Of a DNA stretch of 64,000 nt, positions 16,500 to 24,810 are shown in pieces. The DNA comes from JAFECT01 sp964432415 (GTDB taxonomy: Bacteria > Pseudomonadota > Alphaproteobacteria > Caulobacterales > Caulobacteraceae), in assembly GCA_964432415.1 (NCBI GenBank), contig CAYSNW010000011.1, forward strand, positions 24,177 through 88,176, in the 5' to 3' direction. The position numbers and the translations under genes were made by a program. Each line of letters starts with the position of its first letter. The stretch's first letter is position 1. The notes beneath the pieces were generated by a model. It had not been told where the DNA came from, did no database searches, and saw nothing but the letters and a program-made list of their open reading frames with translations.

Positions 16500-17540
16500 A
16501 TGACGGATGCGGGGCTGCAAGGCCTGCGTGCGGCCATCAAGGCGCTGTGGTGGTCCGGCGTCGGCCTGACGGCCCGGCGTGTCACGCGCCCCACCAACGG
16601 CGACGGCACGGTCGAGTTTCGCTCAGATACGCCCGCGCCCGGCCGAGGCCGGCAAGCCGGCGCCTGGATCGAGGCCTTCCGCAAGGACGTGGAGGATGTG
16701 CGCGCCGGCCTCTATCCATCGACCGAGCCGCTGTTCGACGATCCGGCCGAAGCCCTCAGGGCGGTCAGCGATTTCCTGCGCGACTCGCGCGAGGTCGACG
16801 CCCGGCGCCGGCGCGGCGATGGAACTGAGGCGCGATATCTTGCAAAATCAAAAGCCTATCCAGCCTATTACAGACAAAACTTCCACTACCAGACCGACGG
16901 ATGGTTCACCCGCGAGAGCGCAAGGCGCTACGAACCCCAGGTCGAGGCCCTGTTCTCGGGCACGGCGGGCGCCATGCGCCGGCGCGCCCTGTCGCTACTG
17001 GCGCGGGCCTGGCGCGATCGGGACCAGCGCGGCCTGACGCTTGTCGACCTGGCCTGTGGCGCGGGCGCCTTTCTGCGGGATCTGAAGATCGCCTTTCCGC
17101 GGGCGACGGTGGCCGGCGTCGACTTGTCTCCCGCCTATTCGGTCGAGGCGCTCGAGAGCACCGGCGCTCCCGTCGCCCAAGCCAATATCGAGCGGCTGCC
17201 CTTCGCCGACGCCAGCCTGGACGCGGCGACCTGCGTCTATCTGTTCCACGAACTGCCGCCGCGGCTCAGGCCCCTGATCGCCGCCGAGATCGGGCGGGTG
17301 ATCCGCCCCGGCGGCCTGCTCGCCCTGGCCGACTCGGTGCAGCCCGCCGACCAGCCGGACCTGAAGCGGCTGCTGGAGGCGTTTCCCGCCTTCTTCCATG
17401 AGCCCTACTACGAAAGCTGGTGCGCGGAGGACGTGCCTGGGCTGTTCCTCAAGGCCGGCTTCAAGCTGGTGGCGACCGACGTGGCCTTCCTGACCAAGGC
17501 CTGGCTGTTCGAGCGGGGCGTCAGCTCACCGACTGGATGA
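16500..17540 (+). CDS. Class I SAM-dependent methyltransferase
   Basis: 346 residues from ATG 16500; an upstream in-frame TTG at 16473 would add nine residues. The first ~130 residues are unlike known domains. The second half is a methyltransferase_11-type Rossmann fold: LVDLACGAGAFLRDL (SAM motif I), GVDLSPAYSVEA, IERLPFADASLDAA and IRPGGLLALADS. The enzyme is predicted to be cytoplasmic; the substrate is unknown. Codons around 16840-16880 are more AT-rich than their surroundings. It ends 20 bp inside the convergent hydrolase gene. Confidence 0.82.
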   Translation: MTDAGLQGLRAAIKALWWSGVGLTARRVTRPTNGDGTVEFRSDTPAPGRGRQAGAWIEAFRKDVEDVRAGLYPSTEPLFDDPAEALRAVSDFLRDSREVDARRRRGDGTEARYLAKSKAYPAYYRQNFHYQTDGWFTRESARRYEPQVEALFSGTAGAMRRRALSLLARAWRDRDQRGLTLVDLACGAGAFLRDLKIAFPRATVAGVDLSPAYSVEALESTGAPVAQANIERLPFADASLDAATCVYLFHELPPRLRPLIAAEIGRVIRPGGLLALADSVQPADQPDLKRLLEAFPAFFHEPYYESWCAEDVPGLFLKAGFKLVATDVAFLTKAWLFERGVSSPTG

Positions 17541-18393
17541 AGCTCCGCAGGGCGTCGTTGAACCGCTCGGGCTGGTCGACGAACACGGCGTGGCCTGCAT
17601 CCTCGATCGCCAGAAACCGGCCCTTCGCCAGGCGTTCGGCGCCGGCCCTCTGGGCAGCGAGTTCGTCGGACAGGGCCGACGCGATTACCAGCGTCGGCGC
17701 GTTCAACCTCTCGAGGGCCTTGCTTCGATCGACACCATAAAGATCGGCGAACCACATGGCCGAGCCGATGGCCGTGGGTGTCTTCAAGGCTTCGTCCAGG
17801 ATGTGATCGAACCGGGCTTCCGGCATCGGCTTGCGCATGATCGCGTGGAGCATGCCCGCGGTGAACTCGCGCGGATGCTGGCTGTAGAGGCTGAGTCCGC
17901 CGACGCGTCCCGCCGCGAGCTCAGGGTTGGCGGCGATCGAGGCCGCCCCGCCCGAGACGCTCGAGTCCACGAGCACGACCGCCTTCAGATCACCGGAGCC
18001 GAACTGGTCGATGTACGAGGCCACGTCCTGCACGCCCTGCGACCATCCCACCAGCACGACGTCGTGCAGACCAAGCGTCGCCAGCAGCGCATGCAGATCC
18101 CGCGCGCGTTGCTCAGGCGTGTCGCCTTCGGCGGTGATGGTCGATCGGCCCTGGGAACGGGGGTCGAAAGCGACGACACGCCGCTCTCCCTTGAACGTGT
18201 CGATCTGGCCACGCCAGACGTCGGCGGTCACGCGCCAGCCCGTGACCAGGACGAGCGGCGGCATGCCGTTACGGGGCCCTTCGTCGATGACGCGCAGGCG
18301 TACCGCGGGAGCGACCTCGACAAACGTCTCCTCGGCCAGCGACGGCGACGCCCAGACGAGCAGGGCAAGGACAATCCAGAACAGGCGGGTCAC
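17521..18393 (-). CDS. Exported alpha/beta hydrolase
   Basis: 290 residues from GTG 18393, which follows GAGGGAGATGTCGCC and opens a signal peptide (TRLFWIVLALLVWASPSLAEE). The alpha/beta hydrolase fold is clear: oxyanion region LVTGW, FDPRSQGRS, nucleophile elbow GWSQGV with the catalytic Ser, and a C-terminal EDAGHAVFVDQPE with the catalytic His. Probably a periplasmic esterase or similar; substrate unknown. Confidence 0.85.
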   Translation of the reverse strand: MTRLFWIVLALLVWASPSLAEETFVEVAPAVRLRVIDEGPRNGMPPLVLVTGWRVTADVWRGQIDTFKGERRVVAFDPRSQGRSTITAEGDTPEQRARDLHALLATLGLHDVVLVGWSQGVQDVASYIDQFGSGDLKAVVLVDSSVSGGAASIAANPELAAGRVGGLSLYSQHPREFTAGMLHAIMRKPMPEARFDHILDEALKTPTAIGSAMWFADLYGVDRSKALERLNAPTLVIASALSDELAAQRAGAERLAKGRFLAIEDAGHAVFVDQPERFNDALRSFIQSVS

Positions 18394-18494
18394 GGCGACA
18401 TCTCCCTCGGCAAGGCTGGAACTGCTGCCGTCGCCGTCCTCGGTTTTCAATCGCCGCGCGTTGAGGCCCGCCCTGGATCAGACTGGAGGCGCCC

Positions 18495-18866
18495 TCAGAC
18501 GTACTGCATGGCCCCGACGCGATTGCCCTCGGGATCGTGGAAGTAGATCAGGGTTCCCACCGTCGGAATCTCTGACTTCGGCATGACGATGGTCCCGCCG
18601 TTGGCCTCGACCTTGGCCTGGGTCTCGTCGATAGAGGCGACCGCGATGGTGCACTCGAAGCCGTTCAGTCCGGTGCCGGTCAGCGGTTCGTGGCGCGTGT
18701 GCATGGCGCCCTGGATCGAGCCGTCGCCGTCTGGCCCCGTCTTGATCAGCCAGAAGCCGGGCGGGCCCCAGGCCTCGAAGCGCCAGCCGAACACGGCCTC
18801 GTAGAACTTGCGGGCGCGGGTCGTGTCGTTGGTATGGACCGCGAAGAAGCTGACGTTGTTGATCAT
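18495..18866 (-). CDS. VOC-family (glyoxalase/bleomycin-resistance fold) protein
   Basis: 123 residues covering one vicinal-oxygen-chelate module pair: NVSFFAVHTNDTTRARKFYEAVFGW at the start and IYFHDPEGNRVGAMQY at the end, with His and Glu positions that usually bind a divalent metal. Members include glyoxalases, dioxygenases and antibiotic-binding proteins; this one cannot be assigned. It is divergent from the AraC regulator with 75 bp between starts, so the regulator may control it. Confidence 0.82.
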   Translation of the reverse strand: MINNVSFFAVHTNDTTRARKFYEAVFGWRFEAWGPPGFWLIKTGPDGDGSIQGAMHTRHEPLTGTGLNGFECTIAVASIDETQAKVEANGGTIVMPKSEIPTVGTLIYFHDPEGNRVGAMQYV

Positions 18867-18941
18867 GGGATCCTCCAGCCAGCGTTCAGGGTGGCGCCGC
18901 CGCGCGTGTCGGTCTTGCGCAGGACTGACAAATTATGTCTC

Positions 18942-19775
18942 GTGAGCGACATGGACGATGAGCCCTGGGACCTGCGTAGCCTCGCGGCGGGATACAGCAC
19001 CGGCCTGAAGACCCCGGCCCACAGCCACGACTGGGGCCAGCTGGTCTATGCGGTCTCGGGAACCCTGCTCGTGGAGACTGAGGGACTGGCCTGGACCATC
19101 CCTTCGACGCGAGCCCTGTGGGTGCCGCCCAACCTGACCCACCGGCTGACGGCCCTGGTCCCCGTGGCGCTTCGCACCCTCTACCTTTCGCCCGGGCGAT
19201 CGGCCGGACTGCCGGGCGAGGCCCGTGCGCTCGAAGTCTCGATCCTGCTCCGTTCCCTGATCCTGCACGCCGTCGAACTCGGACCGATGGACCCGGCCCA
19301 TCCGCCCCACGAGCGGCTGGTCGGGGTGATCGTCGACCAGCTGGCGGCCAGCGCTGCCTTGCCCCTGTCGATCCCCATGCCGGTCGACCCTCGCGCCGCG
19401 GCGGTGGCCGGGCGGGTCTGTGGCGATCCTTCCGAGCCGGTCGAGCTGGATTGTCTGGCCCGCGAGGCCGGCGTGGGTGAGCGCACCCTGCAGCGCCTGT
19501 TCAAGCGCGAGACCGGCATGACCTTCTCCGACTGGCGCCGCCGCGCGCGCCTGCTGCACGGCCTGTCCGCCCTCTCGTCCGGCGCCCCGGTCACCACCGC
19601 GGCCTTCGATGCGGGCTACGCCAGCCCCAGCGCCTTCATCGGCGCCTTCAAGACCATGTTCGGCGTCTCGCCCGGTCAGTTCCGGAAGCGGGGAGGATCG
19701 GAACCGAAGTCTAAGGTCCTTCCCCCCTCGAGGGGGAAGGTGGCCCCGCAGGGGTCGGATGGGGGGCCGCGCTGA
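18942..19775 (+). CDS. AraC-family transcriptional regulator with cupin-like sensor
   Basis: 277 residues from GTG 18942; ATG 18951 is an alternative. N-terminal cupin-type sensor (TPAHSHDWGQLVYAVSG) and a C-terminal AraC double helix-turn-helix (LAREAGVGERTLQRLFKRETGMTFSDWRR .. GYASPSAFIGAFKTMFGVSPGQFRK). The conserved domain ends at FRKRGG; the last ~20 residues (LPPSRGKVAPQGSDGG) are translated from a REP-like repeat, so the native stop was probably lost. Likely controls the adjacent VOC gene. Confidence 0.87.
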   Translation: MSDMDDEPWDLRSLAAGYSTGLKTPAHSHDWGQLVYAVSGTLLVETEGLAWTIPSTRALWVPPNLTHRLTALVPVALRTLYLSPGRSAGLPGEARALEVSILLRSLILHAVELGPMDPAHPPHERLVGVIVDQLAASAALPLSIPMPVDPRAAAVAGRVCGDPSEPVELDCLAREAGVGERTLQRLFKRETGMTFSDWRRRARLLHGLSALSSGAPVTTAAFDAGYASPSAFIGAFKTMFGVSPGQFRKRGGSEPKSKVLPPSRGKVAPQGSDGGPR

Positions 19776-20256
19776 CGCCAAGCGCATTACGAATTTCCGC
19801 GATGACCGGAGCACATCTCCCCACAACGTCTGCTCCTCGAACGCGCAGCACGCGGTATCCGCTATCGATCAGCCAACGCTCGCGTCGATCCGATCGAGTT
19901 TGATCGTAGAATTCAGTCTGGTGAATTCCCCCGTCCACCTCGACAACGAGCCGTGCCTCGACACACAGAAAGTCCACGACATAGCGGCCAACCGGAGCCT
20001 GTCGCCGGAACTTGAAGCCACCCAACGCGCGCCGCCTAAGCATGGACCAGAGCTCTACTTCCGCCTGGCTCATGGATTTTCTCAGCTTGCGCGCCTGGCC
20101 AAGAGTTTGAGGGCGAGCGCTTTGCTTTGGGGGGTCGCGCGGCCCCCCATCCGAGCCCGTTGGGCCCACCTTCCCCCTCGAGGGGGGAAGGAATTCAGAC
20201 TGGTCCCAGTGTGGCTGCAACGCGTTGAAGTAGTCTTCCTGGTCCTTGTCGCGCAC
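19711..20256 (-). CDS. DUF559 (VSR-like) endonuclease-domain protein enclosed by REP-like repeats
   Basis: 181 residues from GTG 20256. The core (ARKLRKSMSQAEVELWSMLRR .. GFKFRRQAPVGRYVVDF .. LVVEVDGGIH .. RRERWLIDSGYRVLRV) is the DUF559 domain, related to the very-short-patch repair/PD-(D/E)XK nuclease fold with the D and E-x-D catalytic positions visible. Both ends of the protein (LPPSRGKVGPTGSDGG near the N-terminus and PPSPSRGEG at the C-terminus) are read from the flanking inverted repeats. A start at ATG 20073 would shorten it. It follows the radical SAM gene by 7 nt. Confidence 0.8.
   Translation of the reverse strand: MRDKDQEDYFNALQPHWDQSEFLPPSRGKVGPTGSDGGPRDPPKQSARPQTLGQARKLRKSMSQAEVELWSMLRRRALGGFKFRRQAPVGRYVVDFLCVEARLVVEVDGGIHQTEFYDQTRSDRRERWLIDSGYRVLRVRGADVVGRCAPVIAEIRNALGVSAAPHPTPAGPPSPSRGEGP
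19717..19772 (+). repeat. REP-like two-hairpin repeat, copy 1
   Basis: Starts with the palindrome CCTTCCCCCCTCGAGGGGGAAGG, then a second small hairpin (CCCC-GCA-GGGG), then CGGATGGGGGGCCGCGC. Copy 2 lies inverted on the other side of the DUF559 gene. It overlaps the 3' ends of both the AraC and DUF559 reading frames. Confidence 0.9.
20137..20192 (-). repeat. REP-like two-hairpin repeat, copy 2 (inverted)
   Basis: Reverse complement matches copy 1 except in the second hairpin, where CCCC-GCA-GGGG becomes GCCC-AAC-GGGC, a paired change that keeps the stem. Lies inside the 5' part of the DUF559 reading frame. Confidence 0.9.
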
Positions 20257-20262
20257 GGCTGA

Positions 20263-21348
20263 TCAATCTCCGAACAGACTCATCTGATCCCCGCTCTTCG
20301 GCGGCACACGGAACTGGGTGAGGTCCTTCTCCCATCGGCCCTGGTTCAGGCCCAGGCGCTTGCAGGCAAGGTCGAAGCGGCTGGAGATCAGGTCGGAGAC
20401 CGGACCTCGGCCGATCATCCGGGCGCCCCACTCGGGATCGTAGTCGCGCCCGCCGCGGATCTGGCGCACCAGCGACATGACCCGCGAGGCCCGGTCCGGA
20501 TGATCGGTCTCCAGCCATTCGCGGAACAGGTCCTTGATCTCCAGCGGCAGGCGCAGGGTGACGTAGAAGGCGCGCGTCGCGCCGGCCCTGGCCGCGCGCT
20601 CCAGAACCGCCTCCAGTTCGTGATCGTTCAAGCCCGGGATCACCGGCGCGAAGCCGACGCCCACCGGCACGCCGACGTCGGCGAGGCGCGAGACGGCTTC
20701 CAGTCGCTTTTCCGGGGTGGCGGCGCGCGGCTCCATCGAGCGCGCCAGCCTGCGGTCCAGGGTGGTGATCGAGACCACCGCGCAGGCCAGGCCCCGTTGC
20801 GCCATCCGGCCCAGGATGTCCGCGTCTCGCGCGATCAGGGCCGACTTGGTGATGATCGACAGAGGATGGTTGAAGCGGTCCAGCACCTCCAGCACCGAGC
20901 GGGTGATCTTCAGCTGGCGCTCGGCCGGCTGGTAGGGGTCGGTGTTGCCGCCGATATGGACCAGATCGACCTTGTAGCCGGGCTTCGAGAGCTCGGCCTC
21001 CAACAGCCTGGCCGCCTCCGGCTTGAAGAACAGCTTGGACTCGAAGTCGAGGCCCGGCGACAGGCCCATGTAGGCGTGGGCGGGACGGGCGTAGCAGTAG
21101 GTGCAGCCGTGCTCGCAGCCCCGGTACGGATTGATCGACCGGTCGAAGCCGATGTCGGGACTGTCGTTTCGGCTCAATATCTTGCGCGCCTTTTCCACCA
21201 TCAGGGTGGTGGTCAGGGGCCTGGCCTCGAGGTCCTCCCCGGTCCAGCCGTCGTCGAAGCCCTCGCGCTTGTCGAGGTCGTACCGGCTGGAGGCGTTGGA
21301 GCGCGCGCCACGGCCGCGCTGGTGGGCGGGAAGGGGAGATGTGGCCAT
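20263..21348 (-). CDS. PA0069-family radical SAM protein
   Basis: 361 residues from ATG 21348. Radical SAM signature CEHGCTYCYARPAHAY (Cys-x3-Cys-x2-Cys) binds a [4Fe-4S] cluster and SAM; the rest matches the COG1533/SplB-like group (IGGNTDPYQPAE, ITKSALIARD). Members are widespread and of unknown function. It has a basic N-terminus (HQRGRGARSNASSRYD) typical of the family. A longer start upstream is in frame but lacks homology. Divergent from the pentapeptide gene. Confidence 0.88.
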   Translation of the reverse strand: MATSPLPAHQRGRGARSNASSRYDLDKREGFDDGWTGEDLEARPLTTTLMVEKARKILSRNDSPDIGFDRSINPYRGCEHGCTYCYARPAHAYMGLSPGLDFESKLFFKPEAARLLEAELSKPGYKVDLVHIGGNTDPYQPAERQLKITRSVLEVLDRFNHPLSIITKSALIARDADILGRMAQRGLACAVVSITTLDRRLARSMEPRAATPEKRLEAVSRLADVGVPVGVGFAPVIPGLNDHELEAVLERAARAGATRAFYVTLRLPLEIKDLFREWLETDHPDRASRVMSLVRQIRGGRDYDPEWGARMIGRGPVSDLISSRFDLACKRLGLNQGRWEKDLTQFRVPPKSGDQMSLFGD

Positions 21349-21437
21349 GCCCGCAGTATGCGACGCGGGCAGAACAAAGCAAGAACAATTGCGTCGACAG
21401 CCTTGCACAAGGAAGACCGCGCGGGCATTGCGTCGCC

Positions 21438-22067
21438 ATGGCTCAAGGACTTCCCGAACCCGCTGCACCCGAAGGGATCGCGACCCGCCAGGAGGTGGAG
21501 ACGGTGTTGGCCAAGGGGCCGGCCCGGTTCGTAGGCTGGTCGCTCATCGGCGCGTCGATGAAAGGGCTGGATCTCAGCGGCAGCGCGTTCGTCCGCTGCC
21601 GTGCCGCCCAGGCCGATTTCACCCGCTGCGATCTGGCCGAGGCGCGTTTCGAAGGCTGCGACCTGAACAACAGCCAGTGGCGGGGCGCTGTCCTGTCCGG
21701 CGCTTCTTTCCAGGACTGCAAGCTGACCGGCGCCGGCATGGCCGACACCCAGAGCTTCGGCCTGAGCTTTCAGCGTTGCCTGCTGATCAGCGCCGCCCTG
21801 CCCAAGCTGTCGTTCCGCAAGGCCGAGCTGGACGGTCTCGACTTCAAGGGCGCCGACCTGACCGACGCCGACTTCCGCGAGGCGGTTCTGACCGGCTGCA
21901 GCCTTCGCGAGGCCAATCTGCTGCGTGCGCGCTTCGAAGGCGCCGACCTGCGCGGCGCGGATCTCGGAGGCCTCAGGCTCGCTGACGCCGCACGCTTCAA
22001 GGGCGCGGTGATCTCGAAACAGCAGGCGGCCGAGATGCTGAGCGAACTCGGCCTGAAGGTCGCCTGA
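21438..22067 (+). CDS. Pentapeptide-repeat protein
   Basis: 209 residues. From about residue 40 on, the sequence repeats the A(D/N)LxX pattern (ADFTRCDLAEARFEGCDLNNS .. LDFKGADLTDADFREAVL .. ANLLRARFEGADLRGADL, given in part), predicted to fold as a right-handed quadrilateral beta helix. No signal peptide is evident, so it is likely cytoplasmic. Some family members mimic DNA and protect gyrase, but nothing here shows that role. Its stop is separated from the convergent transglycosylase stop by only 3 bases (TGA GGC TCA). Confidence 0.87.
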   Translation: MAQGLPEPAAPEGIATRQEVETVLAKGPARFVGWSLIGASMKGLDLSGSAFVRCRAAQADFTRCDLAEARFEGCDLNNSQWRGAVLSGASFQDCKLTGAGMADTQSFGLSFQRCLLISAALPKLSFRKAELDGLDFKGADLTDADFREAVLTGCSLREANLLRARFEGADLRGADLGGLRLADAARFKGAVISKQQAAEMLSELGLKVA

Positions 22068-22070
22068 GGC

Positions 22071-23810
22071 TCAGCGCTTGCCGGGCGTCAGACCCGCCGC
22101 GGCCAGGGCGCTGGGCGTCGGCGCGGGGGGCACGGACCCGGCGGCGGTGACGCCCGACATGGCGCTGCCGGCGGCCAGGTACAGGGCCGGCGGACGGTCG
22201 AGCGTCATGGAGACGTAGCGCGTGCCCGCGGCCACGGCGTCCAGGGACTTGGGCTCCTCGCCCAGCAGGCGCTTGTAGATCCAGTAGGAGGCCATCACCC
22301 GCTGCACGTAGTCGCGCGATTCCGGCACGCCCACGCTCTCAATGAAGAGCAGGATGTCGGTCTCGGGACCCAGCTGCTTGGCGGTGGCGAAGACCGGGGC
22401 CGGACCGCCGTTGTAGGCCTCGACCGCGCGCAGCATGTCGCCGTTGATCGGGCCCATGGACAGCAGATAGGCGAAGTAGTCCTGACCCGCGCGCATGTTG
22501 ACCGCCGGGTCGAACAGGCGGCTGGGCTCGCGCCGCAGCCGGTCGTCGTGCTCGAGCTCGGCTGCGGTGGCCGGCATCAGCTGCATCAGGCCGTAGGCGC
22601 CGGCGGGCGAGATGGCGCCGGGATTGAAACGCGTCTCCTGGCGGATCAGCGACCAGACCAGCGCCCGGTCGATGGTGAAGCCGCCGGCCGGCTGCAGGTC
22701 CGGCATCGGATAGTCGTGCTCGTCCACGGCCTGGGTGGCGCGGCCGCCCAGCGTCATGGCGTGGATCGAGAGGGCCAGGCGCGTCCAGTCCTGGCGGGCC
22801 TCGTCGGTCTTGGCGTCGGCGATGCCGGCCTTGAGCTCGATGCCCGCGTCGATCTTCTGGCCGATCTCGGCCAGGGCCAGGGCCCGCTTGGCGCGCGGCT
22901 CGCTCTGGATGAAGCGGCGCATGGCCGGGCTGTTCAGCTCATCGCCGACCGAGGCGCGCACCAGGGTCGCGCGCGAGGGCTGGTATCCTTGGCCGCCGCG
23001 GCGCAGCACCGGGGTTACGCCCAGCTGGCGCTCGGCGATCTGGCCGTAGAAGGTCTGGGGAAACTGAGAGGCCAGCTCCAGGAACTGGGGCGCCAGTTCG
23101 GGCGAGCCCTTGGCGATCGCGGCGCGCGCGGCCCAGTAGCCGCCGGCGGCCCGCACCCACGGGTCGGCGGAGATATCGAGCGCCACCTGCTGGAAGTGCT
23201 GGAAGGCCTCAGGATAGTTCTTCTGGCGGTAGGCGGCGAGCGCCGCGGTCCAGAAGTCGCCCTGGGTCTCGCCCAGCGCGTGGGCGGTGGTCAGGTCCCC
23301 GGCGTTCAGCGCCAGGCGCGCCGCCTTGGGATCCAGCGGATCGACCGACAGGGCCGAACCGCCCACGTCCATGTCCGGCTGGAAGCTGGCGGCCTGGACG
23401 CTGGCCCAGGTGCGGGCCTCGGCCTGGGTCATGGGGGGCAGGGGATCGGGCGCGCCGTCGGGCTTGCGCTTCTTGGCCAGCGCCCAGACCCGGTTGGCCA
23501 CCGGCAGGTCGCCGTACTTGTCCAGCCATTGGGTCAGCTCTTCGAAGCTGGCCTTGTAGCCGGGCGTCTGCATCAGTTTTTCGAACTCGACCATGCCGAC
23601 CAGGCAACGATCCTTGACCTGGGCGAGTTTGGCTTCTGCGCCGGCGTAGTCGCCCCGCTTGAGGGCGTCGAAGGCGGCGGAATAGAGCTGGGCGTCCCAA
23701 GGGGACAGAGCCTGGGAAGGTCCCGCCGTGGCGGAACCGGCAGTGGCCGCGGCGGACAGGCCGAGGACCAGGGCGGCGAGCGCGCTTGTCGCGCTACGTC
23801 GTACGCTCAT
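22071..23810 (-). CDS. Periplasmic soluble lytic transglycosylase
   Basis: 579 residues with a signal peptide (ALAALVLGLSAAATAG). A long alpha-helical N-terminal superhelix, as in Slt70, is followed by an SLT catalytic domain (WSLIRQETRFNPGAISPAGAYGLMQLMPATA) with the catalytic Glu in RQETRF. The enzyme cleaves the MurNAc-GlcNAc bond in peptidoglycan, leaving 1,6-anhydro ends, and works in wall turnover or in making openings for envelope machines. A Pro/Ala-rich tail ends the protein. Confidence 0.92.
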   Translation of the reverse strand: MSVRRSATSALAALVLGLSAAATAGSATAGPSQALSPWDAQLYSAAFDALKRGDYAGAEAKLAQVKDRCLVGMVEFEKLMQTPGYKASFEELTQWLDKYGDLPVANRVWALAKKRKPDGAPDPLPPMTQAEARTWASVQAASFQPDMDVGGSALSVDPLDPKAARLALNAGDLTTAHALGETQGDFWTAALAAYRQKNYPEAFQHFQQVALDISADPWVRAAGGYWAARAAIAKGSPELAPQFLELASQFPQTFYGQIAERQLGVTPVLRRGGQGYQPSRATLVRASVGDELNSPAMRRFIQSEPRAKRALALAEIGQKIDAGIELKAGIADAKTDEARQDWTRLALSIHAMTLGGRATQAVDEHDYPMPDLQPAGGFTIDRALVWSLIRQETRFNPGAISPAGAYGLMQLMPATAAELEHDDRLRREPSRLFDPAVNMRAGQDYFAYLLSMGPINGDMLRAVEAYNGGPAPVFATAKQLGPETDILLFIESVGVPESRDYVQRVMASYWIYKRLLGEEPKSLDAVAAGTRYVSMTLDRPPALYLAAGSAMSGVTAAGSVPPAPTPSALAAAGLTPGKR

Positions 23811-23895
23811 GAAAACACCCCATAGCGTCGGCCCCCACCCGTCCTGGGGGTCAAACGCGGATTACGCTCGATGAACCTTACGATAGTTGTAACGC

Positions 23896-24702
23896 TTATG
23901 CAGGCGTTCGATCAAGGCGCGCGGCCAGCGACAAAAGATCAGCCCAAGCTTTCTTTTTGGCCTGCGGCTGACGCAACAGGAACGCCGGATGCAGCGTCGG
24001 TAGAGCAGGGATGGTCAATCCCCCCTCTTCAGCTCGCCATTCAGACCAATTCCCCCTGAGCGCGAGAATTCCTTCGTTGCGCTTCAGAACCGACTTGGCC
24101 GAAGCCGCCCCCGCCAACAGTAATATTTGCGGTTGCACCAAAGTAATCGCGCGGTGGAGGAAGGGCGCGCAGGCCGCCTGTTCCTGAGGGGTGGGGGTGC
24201 GGTTGCCGGGCGGACGCCAGTAGACGGTGTTGGTGATGAAGACCCGGTCCAGCAGCCCGGCCGCCGAAAGCATGCGATCCAGCAGTTTTCCCGCCCGTCC
24301 GACGAAGGGTTGGCCCTGCAGGTCTTCGTCTCCGCCTGGCGCTTCTCCGATCACCATGATCGGGGCCTTGGGGTTTCCGCGGCTGAACACCGCCTGGCGC
24401 GCGCCTTCGTAGCGCAGCGGACAGCCTTCGAAGGCCTCGATGGCGGCCTTCAACTGGTCCAGATCCTGGGCCGCCTCGGCCAGGCGGTGGGCGTCGGCGA
24501 TGGCCGAGGAGACGTCCGGGCCGGTCACCGGCTTGGCCACCGAGGCCGCAACCCGGGCGATCGGTCGCACTTCCGGCTTGACCTGCGTCAGGGTGCGGTC
24601 GACCGGCGCGTCCTCGTAGGATCCGTCCACGCCGGCGTCACGCCAGAACCCGAGCAGGGCTTCGGCGGCGGCGAGGTCTTCCGGGTCGAGCACAGCAGCC
24701 AT
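23896..24702 (-). CDS. Uracil-DNA glycosylase, family 4 type
   Basis: 268 residues from ATG 24702. The core shows family 4/5 motifs: IMVIGEAPGGDEDLQGQPFVGRAG, TNTVYWRPPGNRTPTPQE and LPTLHPAFLLRQP, plus Cys residues (GCPL, ACAPF) suited to the [4Fe-4S] cluster of family 4. It removes uracil from DNA as the first step of base-excision repair. The N-terminal ~100 residues are a variable, Ala/Val-rich extension common in alphaproteobacteria. Divergent from the ETF-QO gene, with 108 bp between starts. Confidence 0.9.
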   Translation of the reverse strand: MAAVLDPEDLAAAEALLGFWRDAGVDGSYEDAPVDRTLTQVKPEVRPIARVAASVAKPVTGPDVSSAIADAHRLAEAAQDLDQLKAAIEAFEGCPLRYEGARQAVFSRGNPKAPIMVIGEAPGGDEDLQGQPFVGRAGKLLDRMLSAAGLLDRVFITNTVYWRPPGNRTPTPQEQAACAPFLHRAITLVQPQILLLAGAASAKSVLKRNEGILALRGNWSEWRAEEGGLTIPALPTLHPAFLLRQPQAKKKAWADLLSLAARLDRTPA

Positions 24703-24810
24703 GCGATTTCCGTGACGCCGGTCGCGGCGAAACTTGACCGACCCAACGTCAGCTTCGGATATAGCCGCCGCAACGCAGCGGCGCGAGCCGCCGATTCCGA
24801 AAGGTCCGCG

